In this document: piece after piece, positions 9,220-18,750 of the stretch
Position numbering within the stretch: the first letter of the stretch is position 1
How the letters are laid out: each line of letters begins with the position of its first letter
NCBI RefSeq assembly: GCF_000013165.1
Contig: NC_007798.1
Coordinates: 434,001 to 498,000, forward strand
Direction of reading: 5' to 3'
Source: Neorickettsia sennetsu str. Miyayama
GTDB lineage: Bacteria > Pseudomonadota > Alphaproteobacteria > Rickettsiales > Anaplasmataceae
DNA length: 64,000 nucleotides
Made by a program: the position numbers and the translations under genes
The notes under the pieces: model-generated
Told to the model about the DNA's origin: nothing
The model's input: the letters and a program-made list of their open reading frames with translations, nothing else
Database searches by the model: none

Positions 9220-10180
9220 CACTAAAATTGAATGCCTCGTCCCAGGTACCTTTTGTTGCAGCCTTAGAATATTCGGTAGCTTTATTTTCAAAGAAGTTAG
9301 TGTGCTCGACTGTATTCAGTACCGCCTCTAACCAGAGCAAAGGATTCACTTTCTGCTCATATATCTCTGAAAAACCCAACTGCTTCAGCCGTAGATTTGC
9401 AATGTATCTGATGTATTCCTTTACTTCAGATGCCTTTAAACCTTCCACATCTCCCATCTCGAAAGCAAGATCTATAAACGCATCCTCATGATGAACCATA
9501 GCATTACATATCTCTCTGATCTCTGCTTCTAATTTAAACTTGTCGATATTGTTCTCAAGCAGAAAAGTACGGAAAAGCTTAGTAATCGAGTTAGAATGCA
9601 GCGTTTCATCACGAACAGAATAGGCAATAATTTGCCCCATACCCTTCATCTTATTGAAGCGCGGAAAGTTTAATAGAATCGCAAACGATGCAAATAATTG
9701 AAGTCCCTCAGTAAATGCCCCATACACAGCAAGTGTCTTTGCTATTTCAGTTGGATTGTCCATCTTGAAAGCCTTCAGATACTCGCATTTTTCCTTCATT
9801 TGTTTGTACTTTGTGAAGGCAAGGTACTCCGTTTCCGGCATACCAACCGTGTCTAGTAAGTGTGCATAAGCAGCTATATGTATAGTTTCCATATTTGCAA
9901 AAGCAGTAAGCATCATACAGACTTCCGGCGGCTTGAAAACACCAGCATAGTGCCTCATGTAACAATCGTGAACTTCAACATCTGCTTGGGTAAAAAAGCG
10001 AAAAATCTGAGTCAGTAAATTTTTCTCTGTACCACATATCTTATGATGCCAATCCTGCACATCATCAGCCATAGGAATCTCTTCTGGCAACCAATGGATC
10101 TTCTGTTGTATTTCCCAAGCTTGGTAGGCCCAATCATACTGAAACGGTTTATACGAGAGACGGGGCTCTAACAGGGACAT
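9212..10180 (-). CDS. nrdB: Ribonucleoside-diphosphate reductase beta subunit
   Basis: The 322-residue protein is the R2 subunit that makes the tyrosyl radical needed to reduce ribonucleotides. Iron-ligand motifs are visible: METIH near residue 97, TEGLQLFASF near 165 and YSVRDETLHS near 195. The Tyr four residues after METIH is at the radical-Tyr position (ETIH then three residues then Tyr), so this is a Tyr-type and not a Phe-type enzyme. The R1 subunit nrdA is not in the window. It is the first gene of the overlapping minus-strand chain and is divergent from nusA, with about 236 nt between them that must hold both promoters. Confidence 0.95.
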   Translation of the reverse strand: MSLLEPRLSYKPFQYDWAYQAWEIQQKIHWLPEEIPMADDVQDWHHKICGTEKNLLTQIFRFFTQADVEVHDCYMRHYAGVFKPPEVCMMLTAFANMETIHIAAYAHLLDTVGMPETEYLAFTKYKQMKEKCEYLKAFKMDNPTEIAKTLAVYGAFTEGLQLFASFAILLNFPRFNKMKGMGQIIAYSVRDETLHSNSITKLFRTFLLENNIDKFKLEAEIREICNAMVHHEDAFIDLAFEMGDVEGLKASEVKEYIRYIANLRLKQLGFSEIYEQKVNPLLWLEAVLNTVEHTNFFENKATEYSKAATKGTWDEAFNFSDA

Positions 10181-10416
10181 ATCGCACCTCGAATAAGGGA
10201 AGAAAGGAGGAGTGCCATTGTCTCAAATTGATTCACAAAATTCAAGGGATTATGTACGCAATAAATTGCTCATTCAATCGACACCATACAACCGCTATAA
10301 CAGTTCATATTGCCTTTTAAAGTGTTTAAGCATACTATTTCCTACTCAGGGCGTAAGAGCTTCTCCCCTGGTATCAGTCTTTTGTTTGAGCACAGTAGGC
10401 AAGTTTTAGTTCAGTT

Positions 10417-12030
10417 ATGTCTTTTTCCAATAATGGACTCAGTAATCTCCAAATTGTGGAATCCATAAATTCTGTCGCAGAAAAAGAGGGACTTAGTCCT
10501 GATACTCTGTTTCGCGCGATAGGAATCGAGTTAGCACATGAAATAGGAAAAAGGCAGTATGGAGACCATAGAATTTTTGTTGAGATAGACAAAAAAAGTG
10601 GTGAGATACTTGTATCAAAGCGACTTCTTGTAGTCGAAGATTCTGATAAAGCTCGTATGCTTGAGCAGATGGAAGTTACTACCGAAGAGTCCGACGATTT
10701 GCCTTCCTCATTTCGTGCGGAGGAAAAGGTTCATTATGATGGTGTAATCGACTTGTCAACTGCAAGGCTCAAGTACCCGAGTATTGAGCACAAAGCGGGC
10801 GATATAATCACAGAACATTTACCTTCATTTTCTTCTGGATACATAATTGCCAGAGTCATGAAAGCGAAGCTTGAGCGCCTCATTACCTCATTAGTGAGGG
10901 AAAAACAGTATCACTGTTACAAAGGCAGAGTTGGTGAAATTGTTACAGGCATCGTGAAAAAATCCATTGATTTTAAGACGGGTAGCCGAAGCATTATCGT
11001 CGATATCGCAGGAGTGGAGGGCCTTTTACCTTATTCATCACTAGTAAAAGGGGAGAGCTTTAGGCCTGGGGAAAGAGTCAAGTGTGTTATACAAAAAGTT
11101 GAGTATTCAGTTGTCAAACCTCAAATCTTGCTCTCTAGGTCTAGTGGCAGTTTTGTCGCTCAGCTCTTTTCTCAGCAGGTGCCAGAAATATATGATCGTG
11201 TAGTAGAAATAAGGAAAGTCGCCAGAGATGCTGGCTCCAGAAGCAAGGTCGCTGTTTTTTCATCGGATAGAAACATAGATCCAGTTGGAGCATGTATTGG
11301 CATGGGTGGAAGTAGAATAAACGCCGTAGTAAACGAGTTGCACGGTGAAAAGATAGATATAGTCGAATATTCGAACGATACTGCCACCTTCCTAGCCAAT
11401 GCCCTTAAACCAATCAGACCAGTTAAGATTACTGTAAACGAAGAGACAAAAAAAATAGAACTAGTTGTCCCTGATGAAAGTGTCAGCCTTGTTATAGGAC
11501 GCGGTGGGCAGAATGTATACTTGTTATCCTCTCTCCTTGGATATCGTGTAGAGGTTCTCAGTGATGCCGAATTTTCCAAAAAGAAAATGGAAGAATTCAT
11601 TTCGGGGACCGCACGCTTTGTAGAAGCCCTGAATGTCGAGGAAGTAATAGCTCAGCTATTGGTTACTGAAGGATTCTCAACGGTTGAAGAAATCGCTGAC
11701 TGTAATACGTCAAGGCTGGCCTTCATTGAGGGGTTTGATAAAGATATCGCTGAAGAGATAAGGAGTAGGGCGGTTGAATATGTGAATGAGCAACCTAAGA
11801 GAGTACGGGCTCTGGCAGAAAAGTATAAAGCAAATCCGAATATGCTTGCCCTTTCAAGCTTTGACACGGGATTACTTGAGGTACTTTTCTCATCTGGACT
11901 GACGGATCTTGAAAAGGTTGCCGAGTTGTCTTGTGATGAATTAAGAGAGGTCATTGGAGATAATGGATTTGGTGTGCCGTTGCTAGAACAGCTTATCATC
12001 AGATCAAGGAAGACTCTGGGTTGGTTATAG
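10417..12030 (+). CDS. nusA: Transcription termination/antitermination protein NusA
   Basis: The 537-residue protein has the NusA order: an N-terminal RNA-polymerase-binding domain (about 1-125), an S1 domain (about 140-205, GEIVTGIVKKSIDF), two KH domains with GACIGMGGSRINAV near 290 and SLVIGRGGQNV near 355, and a C-terminal helical repeat region (about 400-537). It modulates pausing, termination and antitermination. It starts the nusA-infB-rbfA run. The customary upstream rimP is missing: the 236 nt before nusA hold no plausible frame for it. Confidence 0.95.
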   Translation: MSFSNNGLSNLQIVESINSVAEKEGLSPDTLFRAIGIELAHEIGKRQYGDHRIFVEIDKKSGEILVSKRLLVVEDSDKARMLEQMEVTTEESDDLPSSFRAEEKVHYDGVIDLSTARLKYPSIEHKAGDIITEHLPSFSSGYIIARVMKAKLERLITSLVREKQYHCYKGRVGEIVTGIVKKSIDFKTGSRSIIVDIAGVEGLLPYSSLVKGESFRPGERVKCVIQKVEYSVVKPQILLSRSSGSFVAQLFSQQVPEIYDRVVEIRKVARDAGSRSKVAVFSSDRNIDPVGACIGMGGSRINAVVNELHGEKIDIVEYSNDTATFLANALKPIRPVKITVNEETKKIELVVPDESVSLVIGRGGQNVYLLSSLLGYRVEVLSDAEFSKKKMEEFISGTARFVEALNVEEVIAQLLVTEGFSTVEEIADCNTSRLAFIEGFDKDIAEEIRSRAVEYVNEQPKRVRALAEKYKANPNMLALSSFDTGLLEVLFSSGLTDLEKVAELSCDELREVIGDNGFGVPLLEQLIIRSRKTLGWL

Positions 12031-12039
12031 TGCAGGCAT

Positions 12040-14379
12040 ATGGATACTAAAAAAAGGCTCAGCTTGAATCTGAAGAACGGGAAAGAAGAATTGTCGCGCA
12101 GGGCCCTGAGAGAGTTTATCGGCAAGTCTTCCACTGGTGGCAGTACTCAGACTGCAGAGAGTGGTGGGGATCGTGCCAGTCATCTAACCAGACAAGAGGA
12201 ACGAAACAGGTTGGATGCACTTCATAGATATCGGAAAGCGAATATGTCGGTAGCTGCCCAGGAAAATTCTGTGCAAGAAGAAGCGGTAGAAGAGTCTACG
12301 CAAGCTGCCCTTATTTTGCCAGCTTGGGCAAAGATATCTTCAACTCGCACTGGTAATTCATGTTTAACAAAAGCAGATGTGCAACCAAACATACAGGAAG
12401 ATCCCCTATCACTTGTACAACTAGATAATCCAGAAAGGGATAGCTCTTCTTTGAAAAAGGGTAAAAAAGGACATAAGGCTTCACAGAACAAAGATGGATG
12501 GAAGAATCAAGAGATAAGAAAGCGGAAAGATGCATTGGACCTTCAGGTAAAGCTGCAGAACATTGATGGAAAAGAATACTTTGAGAAGGCTCCCTTGAGA
12601 TCGCCAAGTCTGAGAAGAAAGTCGTCTAGGGGTTCCGATATTTTACAGAGAAAAAATGTGAACCCAAAACGCGGACAGCTCATCATGATAGATAAGCGCT
12701 CGGTAACACTGCGAGAGCTTTCTGTATTACTCTCTGAACCCATGGTGCGGATGAAGATGATCCTAAAAAAAATGGGAGAGATTTGCGGAGAAGATGATTA
12801 TCTCAAGCAGGAGACTGTTGAACTATTGGCACTGGAACTTGGCCACGAAATAAAGTACAAGCCCTCTACAGCTGAGATCTTTGCCGCCACAAGAAGGAAC
12901 ACAGATGAATCTGATCTAAGGCCAAGAGTTCCTGTAGTCACTGTCATGGGACATATAGACCACGGGAAGACAACTTTGTTAGATGCGCTAAGGAATACAA
13001 GTCTCACAGCAACTGAAAGTGGAGGCATAACACAACACATAGGGGCTTATCAGGTTCAGGTGGGTGATAGAAGTATTACTTTTATAGATACACCAGGGCA
13101 CGCAGCCTTCACCTCAATGAGAATGAGAGGTGCAAAAGTTACAGATATAGTCGTTCTTGTCGTTGCAGCAGATGATGGTGTGAACAAGCAGACTATCGAA
13201 GCAATTAAGCATGCAAAAGCAGCAGAGGTGCCAATCATTGTTGCAATAAATAAGATCGACAAAGAATCTGCTAACCCTGCAAGAGTTTTCACTGAGCTTG
13301 CGCAGCACGGGGTGATAGTCGAGGAAATGCATGGTGATGTTATGAGTGTTAACATCTCTGCAAAAAATCATATCAATCTGGATAAATTGAAAGAAGTGAT
13401 CTTAATTCAAGCTGATTTTCTTGATTTGAAATATAATCCTAAACAGCCTGCAGAAGGTGTGATTATCGAATCTAGAGTTGATAGAAAGTGCGGCGCTTTC
13501 TCTACTTTAATAGTAAAAGAAGGCGAACTGAAGACTGGACAGGTAGCTGTTCTTGGATCCTTCTACGGAAAGATAAGAAGTATGATGACTTCGTCAGGGG
13601 AGATTGTCGGAAGTGCAGTCGCAGGAACTCCTGTTGAAGTGATGGGTTTAAGTGAGGCTCCGGAACCAGGTACATCATTTTTCGTTGTCAATAGCGAAAA
13701 AGAAGCAAAAATGCTTGTCAGCAGCCACGAGTATATAAAGGAGGATTCCTATAAAAGACCCTTGCGTGATTCATTCGAAAGCGATAAGCATAAGCTGAAT
13801 TTCATAATCAAAGCCGACGTAAACGGTTCAGTGGAGGCACTTGTACAGTCAATAAGTGGGCTTTCTCATCCAGAAGTTGATATTGCTATCGTACACACTG
13901 GTATTGGTGATATAAGTGATTCTGATGTGTTGCTTGCACAAGTTTCTGGGGCCTACATTGTAGGTTTCAGGGTTAAGACGGAAAAAACTGTAAAAGATTA
14001 CCCAAAGATTATTTTTCAATCGATCATATATGACGTAATAAAGAAAGTTCAAGAAATGGTCGAACTTCTCGTCTCACCAAAGACACGAGAGGTTATTTTA
14101 GGTTCCGCAGTAGTCAAAGAGGTCTTTACACTTTCAGATAAATCTAATGTCGCAGGATGCCAAGTAAAGTCTGGAGTGATCAAAAAATCTGCTTCTATAA
14201 GGCTTTTGAGAAATGGAGAGAACATAAAGGATCTTTCAATAAAATCATTAAAGCGCTTCAGGGAAGAAGTAAAAGAGGTGAAATCTGGTTACGAATGCGG
14301 GATCCTGCTTAATGGATATAACGAGATCAAGGTTGGTGACATCTTGGAGTCGTTTGGGCTGCTTTCAAATGAGGAATAG
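12040..14379 (+). CDS. infB: Translation initiation factor IF-2
   Basis: The 779-residue GTPase places initiator tRNA on the ribosome. The N-terminal ~210 residues are low-complexity and charged. The short IF2_N-type domain follows, then the G domain with GHIDHGKTTL near 305, DTPGHAAF near 350 and NKID near 405. The beta-barrel and C-terminal domains complete the protein. It starts 9 nt after the nusA stop and ends 8 nt before rbfA, so one transcript is very likely. Confidence 0.96.
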   Translation: MDTKKRLSLNLKNGKEELSRRALREFIGKSSTGGSTQTAESGGDRASHLTRQEERNRLDALHRYRKANMSVAAQENSVQEEAVEESTQAALILPAWAKISSTRTGNSCLTKADVQPNIQEDPLSLVQLDNPERDSSSLKKGKKGHKASQNKDGWKNQEIRKRKDALDLQVKLQNIDGKEYFEKAPLRSPSLRRKSSRGSDILQRKNVNPKRGQLIMIDKRSVTLRELSVLLSEPMVRMKMILKKMGEICGEDDYLKQETVELLALELGHEIKYKPSTAEIFAATRRNTDESDLRPRVPVVTVMGHIDHGKTTLLDALRNTSLTATESGGITQHIGAYQVQVGDRSITFIDTPGHAAFTSMRMRGAKVTDIVVLVVAADDGVNKQTIEAIKHAKAAEVPIIVAINKIDKESANPARVFTELAQHGVIVEEMHGDVMSVNISAKNHINLDKLKEVILIQADFLDLKYNPKQPAEGVIIESRVDRKCGAFSTLIVKEGELKTGQVAVLGSFYGKIRSMMTSSGEIVGSAVAGTPVEVMGLSEAPEPGTSFFVVNSEKEAKMLVSSHEYIKEDSYKRPLRDSFESDKHKLNFIIKADVNGSVEALVQSISGLSHPEVDIAIVHTGIGDISDSDVLLAQVSGAYIVGFRVKTEKTVKDYPKIIFQSIIYDVIKKVQEMVELLVSPKTREVILGSAVVKEVFTLSDKSNVAGCQVKSGVIKKSASIRLLRNGENIKDLSIKSLKRFREEVKEVKSGYECGILLNGYNEIKVGDILESFGLLSNEE

Positions 14380-14387
14380 AAGCTTAT

Positions 14388-14681
14388 ATGAATCCGATAA
14401 AGAAGTTACGGGTTGAATCTTTGCTTAGAAGAAAAATAACTGAGATTATTAATAAAACCTTTGGCCCGGTGGCTGCAGTATCGAATGTGGAAATAACAGA
14501 CAATTCTAGATTTGCGACGGTATCACTCCAATTATTCAATGGTGCCCCAGAACCACATGAAGTAGAAAACAGTATAAAAGCAAAAATAGGAAAATATCTT
14601 GAGATGCGCAACACACCAAGGCTGCATTTTATCAGCGTAAGAACATGCCTCGATGCTTTACAACCTGCATCTCAAGAATGA
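14388..14681 (+). CDS. rbfA: Ribosome-binding factor A
   Basis: The 97-residue protein has the RbfA fold pattern: RVESLLRRKITEIINKTFG at the N terminus, VSNVEITDNSRFATVSLQLF in the middle, and the final helix-strand around PRLHFISV. It helps mature the 16S rRNA 5' end in the 30S subunit. It is somewhat short (typically 110-130 residues), lacking most of the C-terminal tail. It sits 8 nt after infB, the normal position. Its last 29 nt overlap the next gene in another frame. Confidence 0.85.
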   Translation: MNPIKKLRVESLLRRKITEIINKTFGPVAAVSNVEITDNSRFATVSLQLFNGAPEPHEVENSIKAKIGKYLEMRNTPRLHFISVRTCLDALQPASQE

Positions 14682-16992
14682 CATCTATGACACGATAGTC
14701 AGTTATCTTTTCTCAAGGGACAATACTCCGAGTGATTTTTCGCGCTGCCTAGTATTGACACCGAATCACTTATTCTCCTATTCACTAAAGAAATCTTTCA
14801 GTAAACCATGCATTTTGCCTAAAATTGTTAGTATTGATGCTATCCTTCAAGACTTTGCTATCAAAAATGGATATTTCAACTACCTAAATTTTAGCAAGAA
14901 GGCTGTTCTAATGCTGTACAATCTAATGAAGGATGAGAAACACTGCTCAATAAAGGAGGCTATGCGCATTTTCACTAACCTTCAGCAAGGTAAGATGGAA
15001 CATGACAATTTCATTCACAGCGAAATCTATAAAAAGTTCACTTATCATCGCGAATACAATGAGTTTAAAAAGCTCGCATTAGGTCTGATCTTTCGGGATT
15101 ATGAAGAGGTGATAGTCGCAGGGATATATATTACTGATGAAACTTCCAGATATATTTACGAAAAAGCGTTAGCAAATAATTGTCCAATTTTTGTTTATGG
15201 TCTAGAGCTAACCTATGACGCTGCACCAGAACACTTCCTATATCAAACCTTGAATTTTCAAAAAGAAAAGAATCTTGAAATTGCATCTTTAAGAAAAGGC
15301 AGAACAATATCACAGCTGAACACTGAGCTGGATCCAAATTTTTTCCCTGAAAAAAAAGAAAACAAGAAAAAATTTCAACTCAGATATGACTTACGCTTTT
15401 GCGAAGAGAGTAACGAACAGCATATGGTAGAGTCTACTGTAACATATTTAACAGATTTCTATCCAGATGTAGCCCTTGTGACAACTAACTATTGCTTAGT
15501 TAAAAAGATTGGAGCAAGGCTAAGCAACAAGGAAAATATCAACCTCATATTCAAGGAAAAATACACAGCCCATCCAGATGGAATTTTTCTCTTAAAACTT
15601 CTAGATACGGCAATACTTGGTGAAACTGATATCAGCTTTATTGCACTTTTAAAGCATCCGTATATCTACGAACAAAACGCCGAAATCATTGATTGCATAG
15701 AAGATTCCATTATAAGGACGACGACAAGTAAACAGGTAACACAAGAAGCACAACTTTTCCTGGAAAAAATAAAGAGGTGGAGCAAAGGCTTTCACCACGC
15801 AAAAAACTTTGCCGAGTATCACATCAAGTGGTCAGATGCAATTACAAATCGTATCACTTGTGGAGGAAAAAGAGTTCTCGAATTTATCAAGAAATACTCA
15901 CCAAGATTCACTGATATATATGAATATAGACAAGTGTTGTCATTTTTTCTAGGAAGACAGTATTTTTATCCATTCACAGATAACAAACGGTTCATTAATG
16001 TTTTCTCACCAAAAGAAGCATCATTCCTGACATATAGAAACGCAATTCTCCTCGATTGCACTGAAGAGGACTTCCAAATAAGGGATCCGTTAGTGATGTT
16101 AAACTTATTTCATATCCTTAGCACAAAAAGAAGTATTGTTATTTTTAACAAAGAGAAACCACTCTCTAGGTTACTCTTACAAATTCAGCACTCATGTGTA
16201 GGAAACTACGAGATAAAAAAAGAACCAACTCAACCAATAGAAACAGTAGCGGTTGTAAAAGAGAAACTTTTCGTACCCATCGAAATGCTTCCTAAAAAGC
16301 TTTCTCCAACCATGATAGAGTTACTCATCAATGATCCTTACAGATTTTATGTACGCTACATATTGGCAATCAAAGAGACAAATTCCGTGGTAGTGAAGCC
16401 AGGCCACAAGGAGTTTGGGTATATAATGCACAAGGTTTTTCAAAGTGCAAGTAAAACTCGCTTTTCTAAAGAAGAATATACAAGAATTTTAGAAAACGAA
16501 CTCAAGACATATGCAACGCGGTACCAATATGTAAAAAATTTGTGGCTGCCACGAGGATTAAAGATCCTAGAACAATTCGCTACTTTTCACAATCGAAGAT
16601 TAGAAGAGATCGATATACTAGAAAATGAAAAAGAACTAAGCATTTTTATCGCAGATGGATTAGAACTTTTTTGTAGATTTGATAGGATAGAATCCTTGAA
16701 AGAGGATACGGTAAACATCATAGAATTCAAAACCGGTACTATACCAACTTTTAAGGAGATAAGTAGTTTTGTGAAGCCACAACTTCCTCTTCAGGGACTA
16801 ATATTACAAAAAAACAGGAACGTGAGATTCAATTCGATGATGTATTGCAAGCCTTCAACTGAGAAAGTGACTGTGAAAAAACTTCAATCGCCAGAGGAGA
16901 CAATAGCGGAGATACACAAAAAGTTAACGACGCTAGCACAGATATATCTTTCCGGAGAGTTTGATTTCCTCGCTAATATAACGAAAAACTAA
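14653..16992 (+). CDS. AddB-like repair protein with C-terminal PD-(D/E)XK nuclease
   Basis: The 779-residue protein resembles the alphaproteobacterial AddB subunit of the AddAB helicase-nuclease, which processes double-strand ends for RecA. The N terminus has the AddB-like stretch CLVLTPNHLFSYSLKKSF but no Walker A motif. The C-terminal nuclease is recognisable: an Asp in FCRFDRIES near 673, NIIEFKTGT with the Glu-x-Lys pair near 690, and QLPLQGLIL near 716. It is shorter than usual (about 1000 residues). The ATG at 14653 overlaps rbfA by 29 nt; no later start is close. recA is in the same window, but an addA is not. Assignment is good for the nuclease domain and moderate for AddB. Confidence 0.7.
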   Translation: MLYNLHLKNDIYDTIVSYLFSRDNTPSDFSRCLVLTPNHLFSYSLKKSFSKPCILPKIVSIDAILQDFAIKNGYFNYLNFSKKAVLMLYNLMKDEKHCSIKEAMRIFTNLQQGKMEHDNFIHSEIYKKFTYHREYNEFKKLALGLIFRDYEEVIVAGIYITDETSRYIYEKALANNCPIFVYGLELTYDAAPEHFLYQTLNFQKEKNLEIASLRKGRTISQLNTELDPNFFPEKKENKKKFQLRYDLRFCEESNEQHMVESTVTYLTDFYPDVALVTTNYCLVKKIGARLSNKENINLIFKEKYTAHPDGIFLLKLLDTAILGETDISFIALLKHPYIYEQNAEIIDCIEDSIIRTTTSKQVTQEAQLFLEKIKRWSKGFHHAKNFAEYHIKWSDAITNRITCGGKRVLEFIKKYSPRFTDIYEYRQVLSFFLGRQYFYPFTDNKRFINVFSPKEASFLTYRNAILLDCTEEDFQIRDPLVMLNLFHILSTKRSIVIFNKEKPLSRLLLQIQHSCVGNYEIKKEPTQPIETVAVVKEKLFVPIEMLPKKLSPTMIELLINDPYRFYVRYILAIKETNSVVVKPGHKEFGYIMHKVFQSASKTRFSKEEYTRILENELKTYATRYQYVKNLWLPRGLKILEQFATFHNRRLEEIDILENEKELSIFIADGLELFCRFDRIESLKEDTVNIIEFKTGTIPTFKEISSFVKPQLPLQGLILQKNRNVRFNSMMYCKPSTEKVTVKKLQSPEETIAEIHKKLTTLAQIYLSGEFDFLANITKN

Positions 16993-17133
16993 ATTAGCTA
17001 GATATAATCAATGAAACCACTAAGCTAAATTTAATAGAAAGAGAAACCCAATTTAAGAAAAACGCTTCTGAAATAAAATTGCTTTAAGGCTCTCGCACGA
17101 CTGTCAAGTATTTGGACTGTAGGATGATGCCGG

Positions 17134-17156
17134 AAAAGTAAGGTAGCCTTACTTTT
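17134..17156 (+). terminator. Rho-independent-type hairpin between addB-like gene and guaB
   Basis: A perfect 10-bp inverted repeat (AAAAGTAAGG / CCTTACTTTT) with a 3-nt loop is followed by the T-rich ATTTTCTTG. It probably ends the nusA-infB-rbfA-addB transcript. It lies only about 30 nt before the guaB start, so a guaB promoter upstream of it would have to read through it. Confidence 0.65.
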
Positions 17157-17187
17157 ATTTTCTTGATAAAAATGCTAGGAATTAGTG

Positions 17188-18633
17188 ATGGAACAGGGAT
17201 ACACATTCGATGACGTACTGCTCGTCCCTAAATACTCAGAAGTTCTCCCGCGAGATGTAAGTACGGAGACATACCTCACACAAGAGATAAAGCTTGGTGT
17301 CCCTATTGTCTCATCCGCTATGGATATGGTAACGGAGGCTCGTCTTGCGATATGCCTAGCCAAGCATGGAGGAATTGGGATAATTCACCGAAATATGACT
17401 CCGGAGGCTCAGGCTCTGGAAATTCGCAAGGTAAAGAAGTATGAGAGCTGGATTGTTTCTGATCCCGTAACAGTTTCCCCAGATGATAGATTGGAGAAAG
17501 TCTCAGCACTTAAAAAGCAACATGGCTATTCTGGTTTGCCTGTTGTAGATGAAAAGAACAGACTCATAGGAATACTGACAAACAGAGACGTGCGTTTTGT
17601 CGAAGATAGTTCCAGAAAGGTCTCGGAGCTTATGACAACAAAAAACCTGATCACAGTAAAAGAAGGAATAAGCTATGATGAGGCTAGGCTGTTGTTTCAT
17701 AAACACAAAATAGAAAGACTGATCGTAGTTGATGAGGAATTTAGGTGTGTTGGCTTAATAACAGTCAAAGATATCGCTAATACCAATGCTCACCCAAATG
17801 CCTGCAAAGATTCTAAGAGTAGGCTGAGAGTGGGTGCAGCAGTTGGTGTGACAGGTAGCTTCTTGGAAAGAGTTGATTTATTGGTAAGAGAAAATGTAGA
17901 CGTCGTTGTGATAGATACAGCTCATGCACATACAAAAATCGTTGGTGACGCAATAAAGCAAATAAGAGGCCACTTTGGAAATATACAGCTTATTGCTGGG
18001 AACATTGCAACCGCTGCAGCTGCAGAATACTTGATCAAAATGGGTGTGGATGGAGTCAAGGTTGGCATCGGTCCTGGGTCGATATGTACAACACGTGTAG
18101 TTACAGGAATCGGCGTCCCTCAGTTCACCGCTATTCTAAATGTTGCAAGTGTATGTAAAAAAACAGGTGTTAAGGTCATTGCAGATGGTGGTATACGCTA
18201 TTCAGGTGATATCGCTAAGGCGCTTGCAGCTGGAGCGGATTGTGTGATGATTGGCTCCCTATTTGCTGGAACTGATGAATCTCCAGGGGAAGTAGTATTG
18301 TATAGGGGACGTTCATATAAGAGCTATAGAGGAATGGGCTCTGTGGGTGCCATGAGCACTGGCTCCTCAGATAGGTACTTCCAGAATTCTTCAATGAAGC
18401 TTGTACCTGAAGGAGTCGAGGGGTTAGTGCCGCTCAAGGGTGCACTCAGTGAGACAGTATATCAGCTTGTCGGCGGTGTAAGATCTTCTATGGGTTATGC
18501 TGGCTGCAAGGACGTCAACGAAATGAAAAACAACTGCAGTTTCATTCACATAACTACGGCTTCAAATAACGAGGGACATCCGCATGATATCGTTATAACT
18601 CAGGAATCTCCCAACTATTCCAAAACTCACTAA
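17188..18633 (+). CDS. guaB: Inosine-5'-monophosphate dehydrogenase
   Basis: From the ATG at 17188 the protein has 481 residues. IMPDH oxidises IMP to XMP in GTP synthesis. It opens with [20 protein letters not shown], carries a CBS pair (about 95-205) inserted in the barrel, and has the active-site loop [12 protein letters not shown] with the catalytic Cys near 300, followed by the flap region [20 protein letters not shown] stands directly before the ATG, but AGGA at 17177-17180 is spaced better for the ATG. It is expressed separately from the addB gene, given the hairpin just upstream. Confidence 0.96.
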   Translation: MEQGYTFDDVLLVPKYSEVLPRDVSTETYLTQEIKLGVPIVSSAMDMVTEARLAICLAKHGGIGIIHRNMTPEAQALEIRKVKKYESWIVSDPVTVSPDDRLEKVSALKKQHGYSGLPVVDEKNRLIGILTNRDVRFVEDSSRKVSELMTTKNLITVKEGISYDEARLLFHKHKIERLIVVDEEFRCVGLITVKDIANTNAHPNACKDSKSRLRVGAAVGVTGSFLERVDLLVRENVDVVVIDTAHAHTKIVGDAIKQIRGHFGNIQLIAGNIATAAAAEYLIKMGVDGVKVGIGPGSICTTRVVTGIGVPQFTAILNVASVCKKTGVKVIADGGIRYSGDIAKALAAGADCVMIGSLFAGTDESPGEVVLYRGRSYKSYRGMGSVGAMSTGSSDRYFQNSSMKLVPEGVEGLVPLKGALSETVYQLVGGVRSSMGYAGCKDVNEMKNNCSFIHITTASNNEGHPHDIVITQESPNYSKTH

Positions 18634-18750
18634 ATCAAATCTTTTGCCGTCTCTTTTAGCTCTCTTTAGTTTAACTTTTATATTATTTTAGATTTTTCAT
18701 ATCTATGTAATATATCTTTTATAAAATTGTCTTAATAAATATGCTGCCAA

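Noticed and set aside
10212-10409. 65-codon plus-strand frame between nrdB and nusA
   Set aside because: No protein-like pattern and it fills the divergent promoter region; not a rimP remnant that I can recognise.
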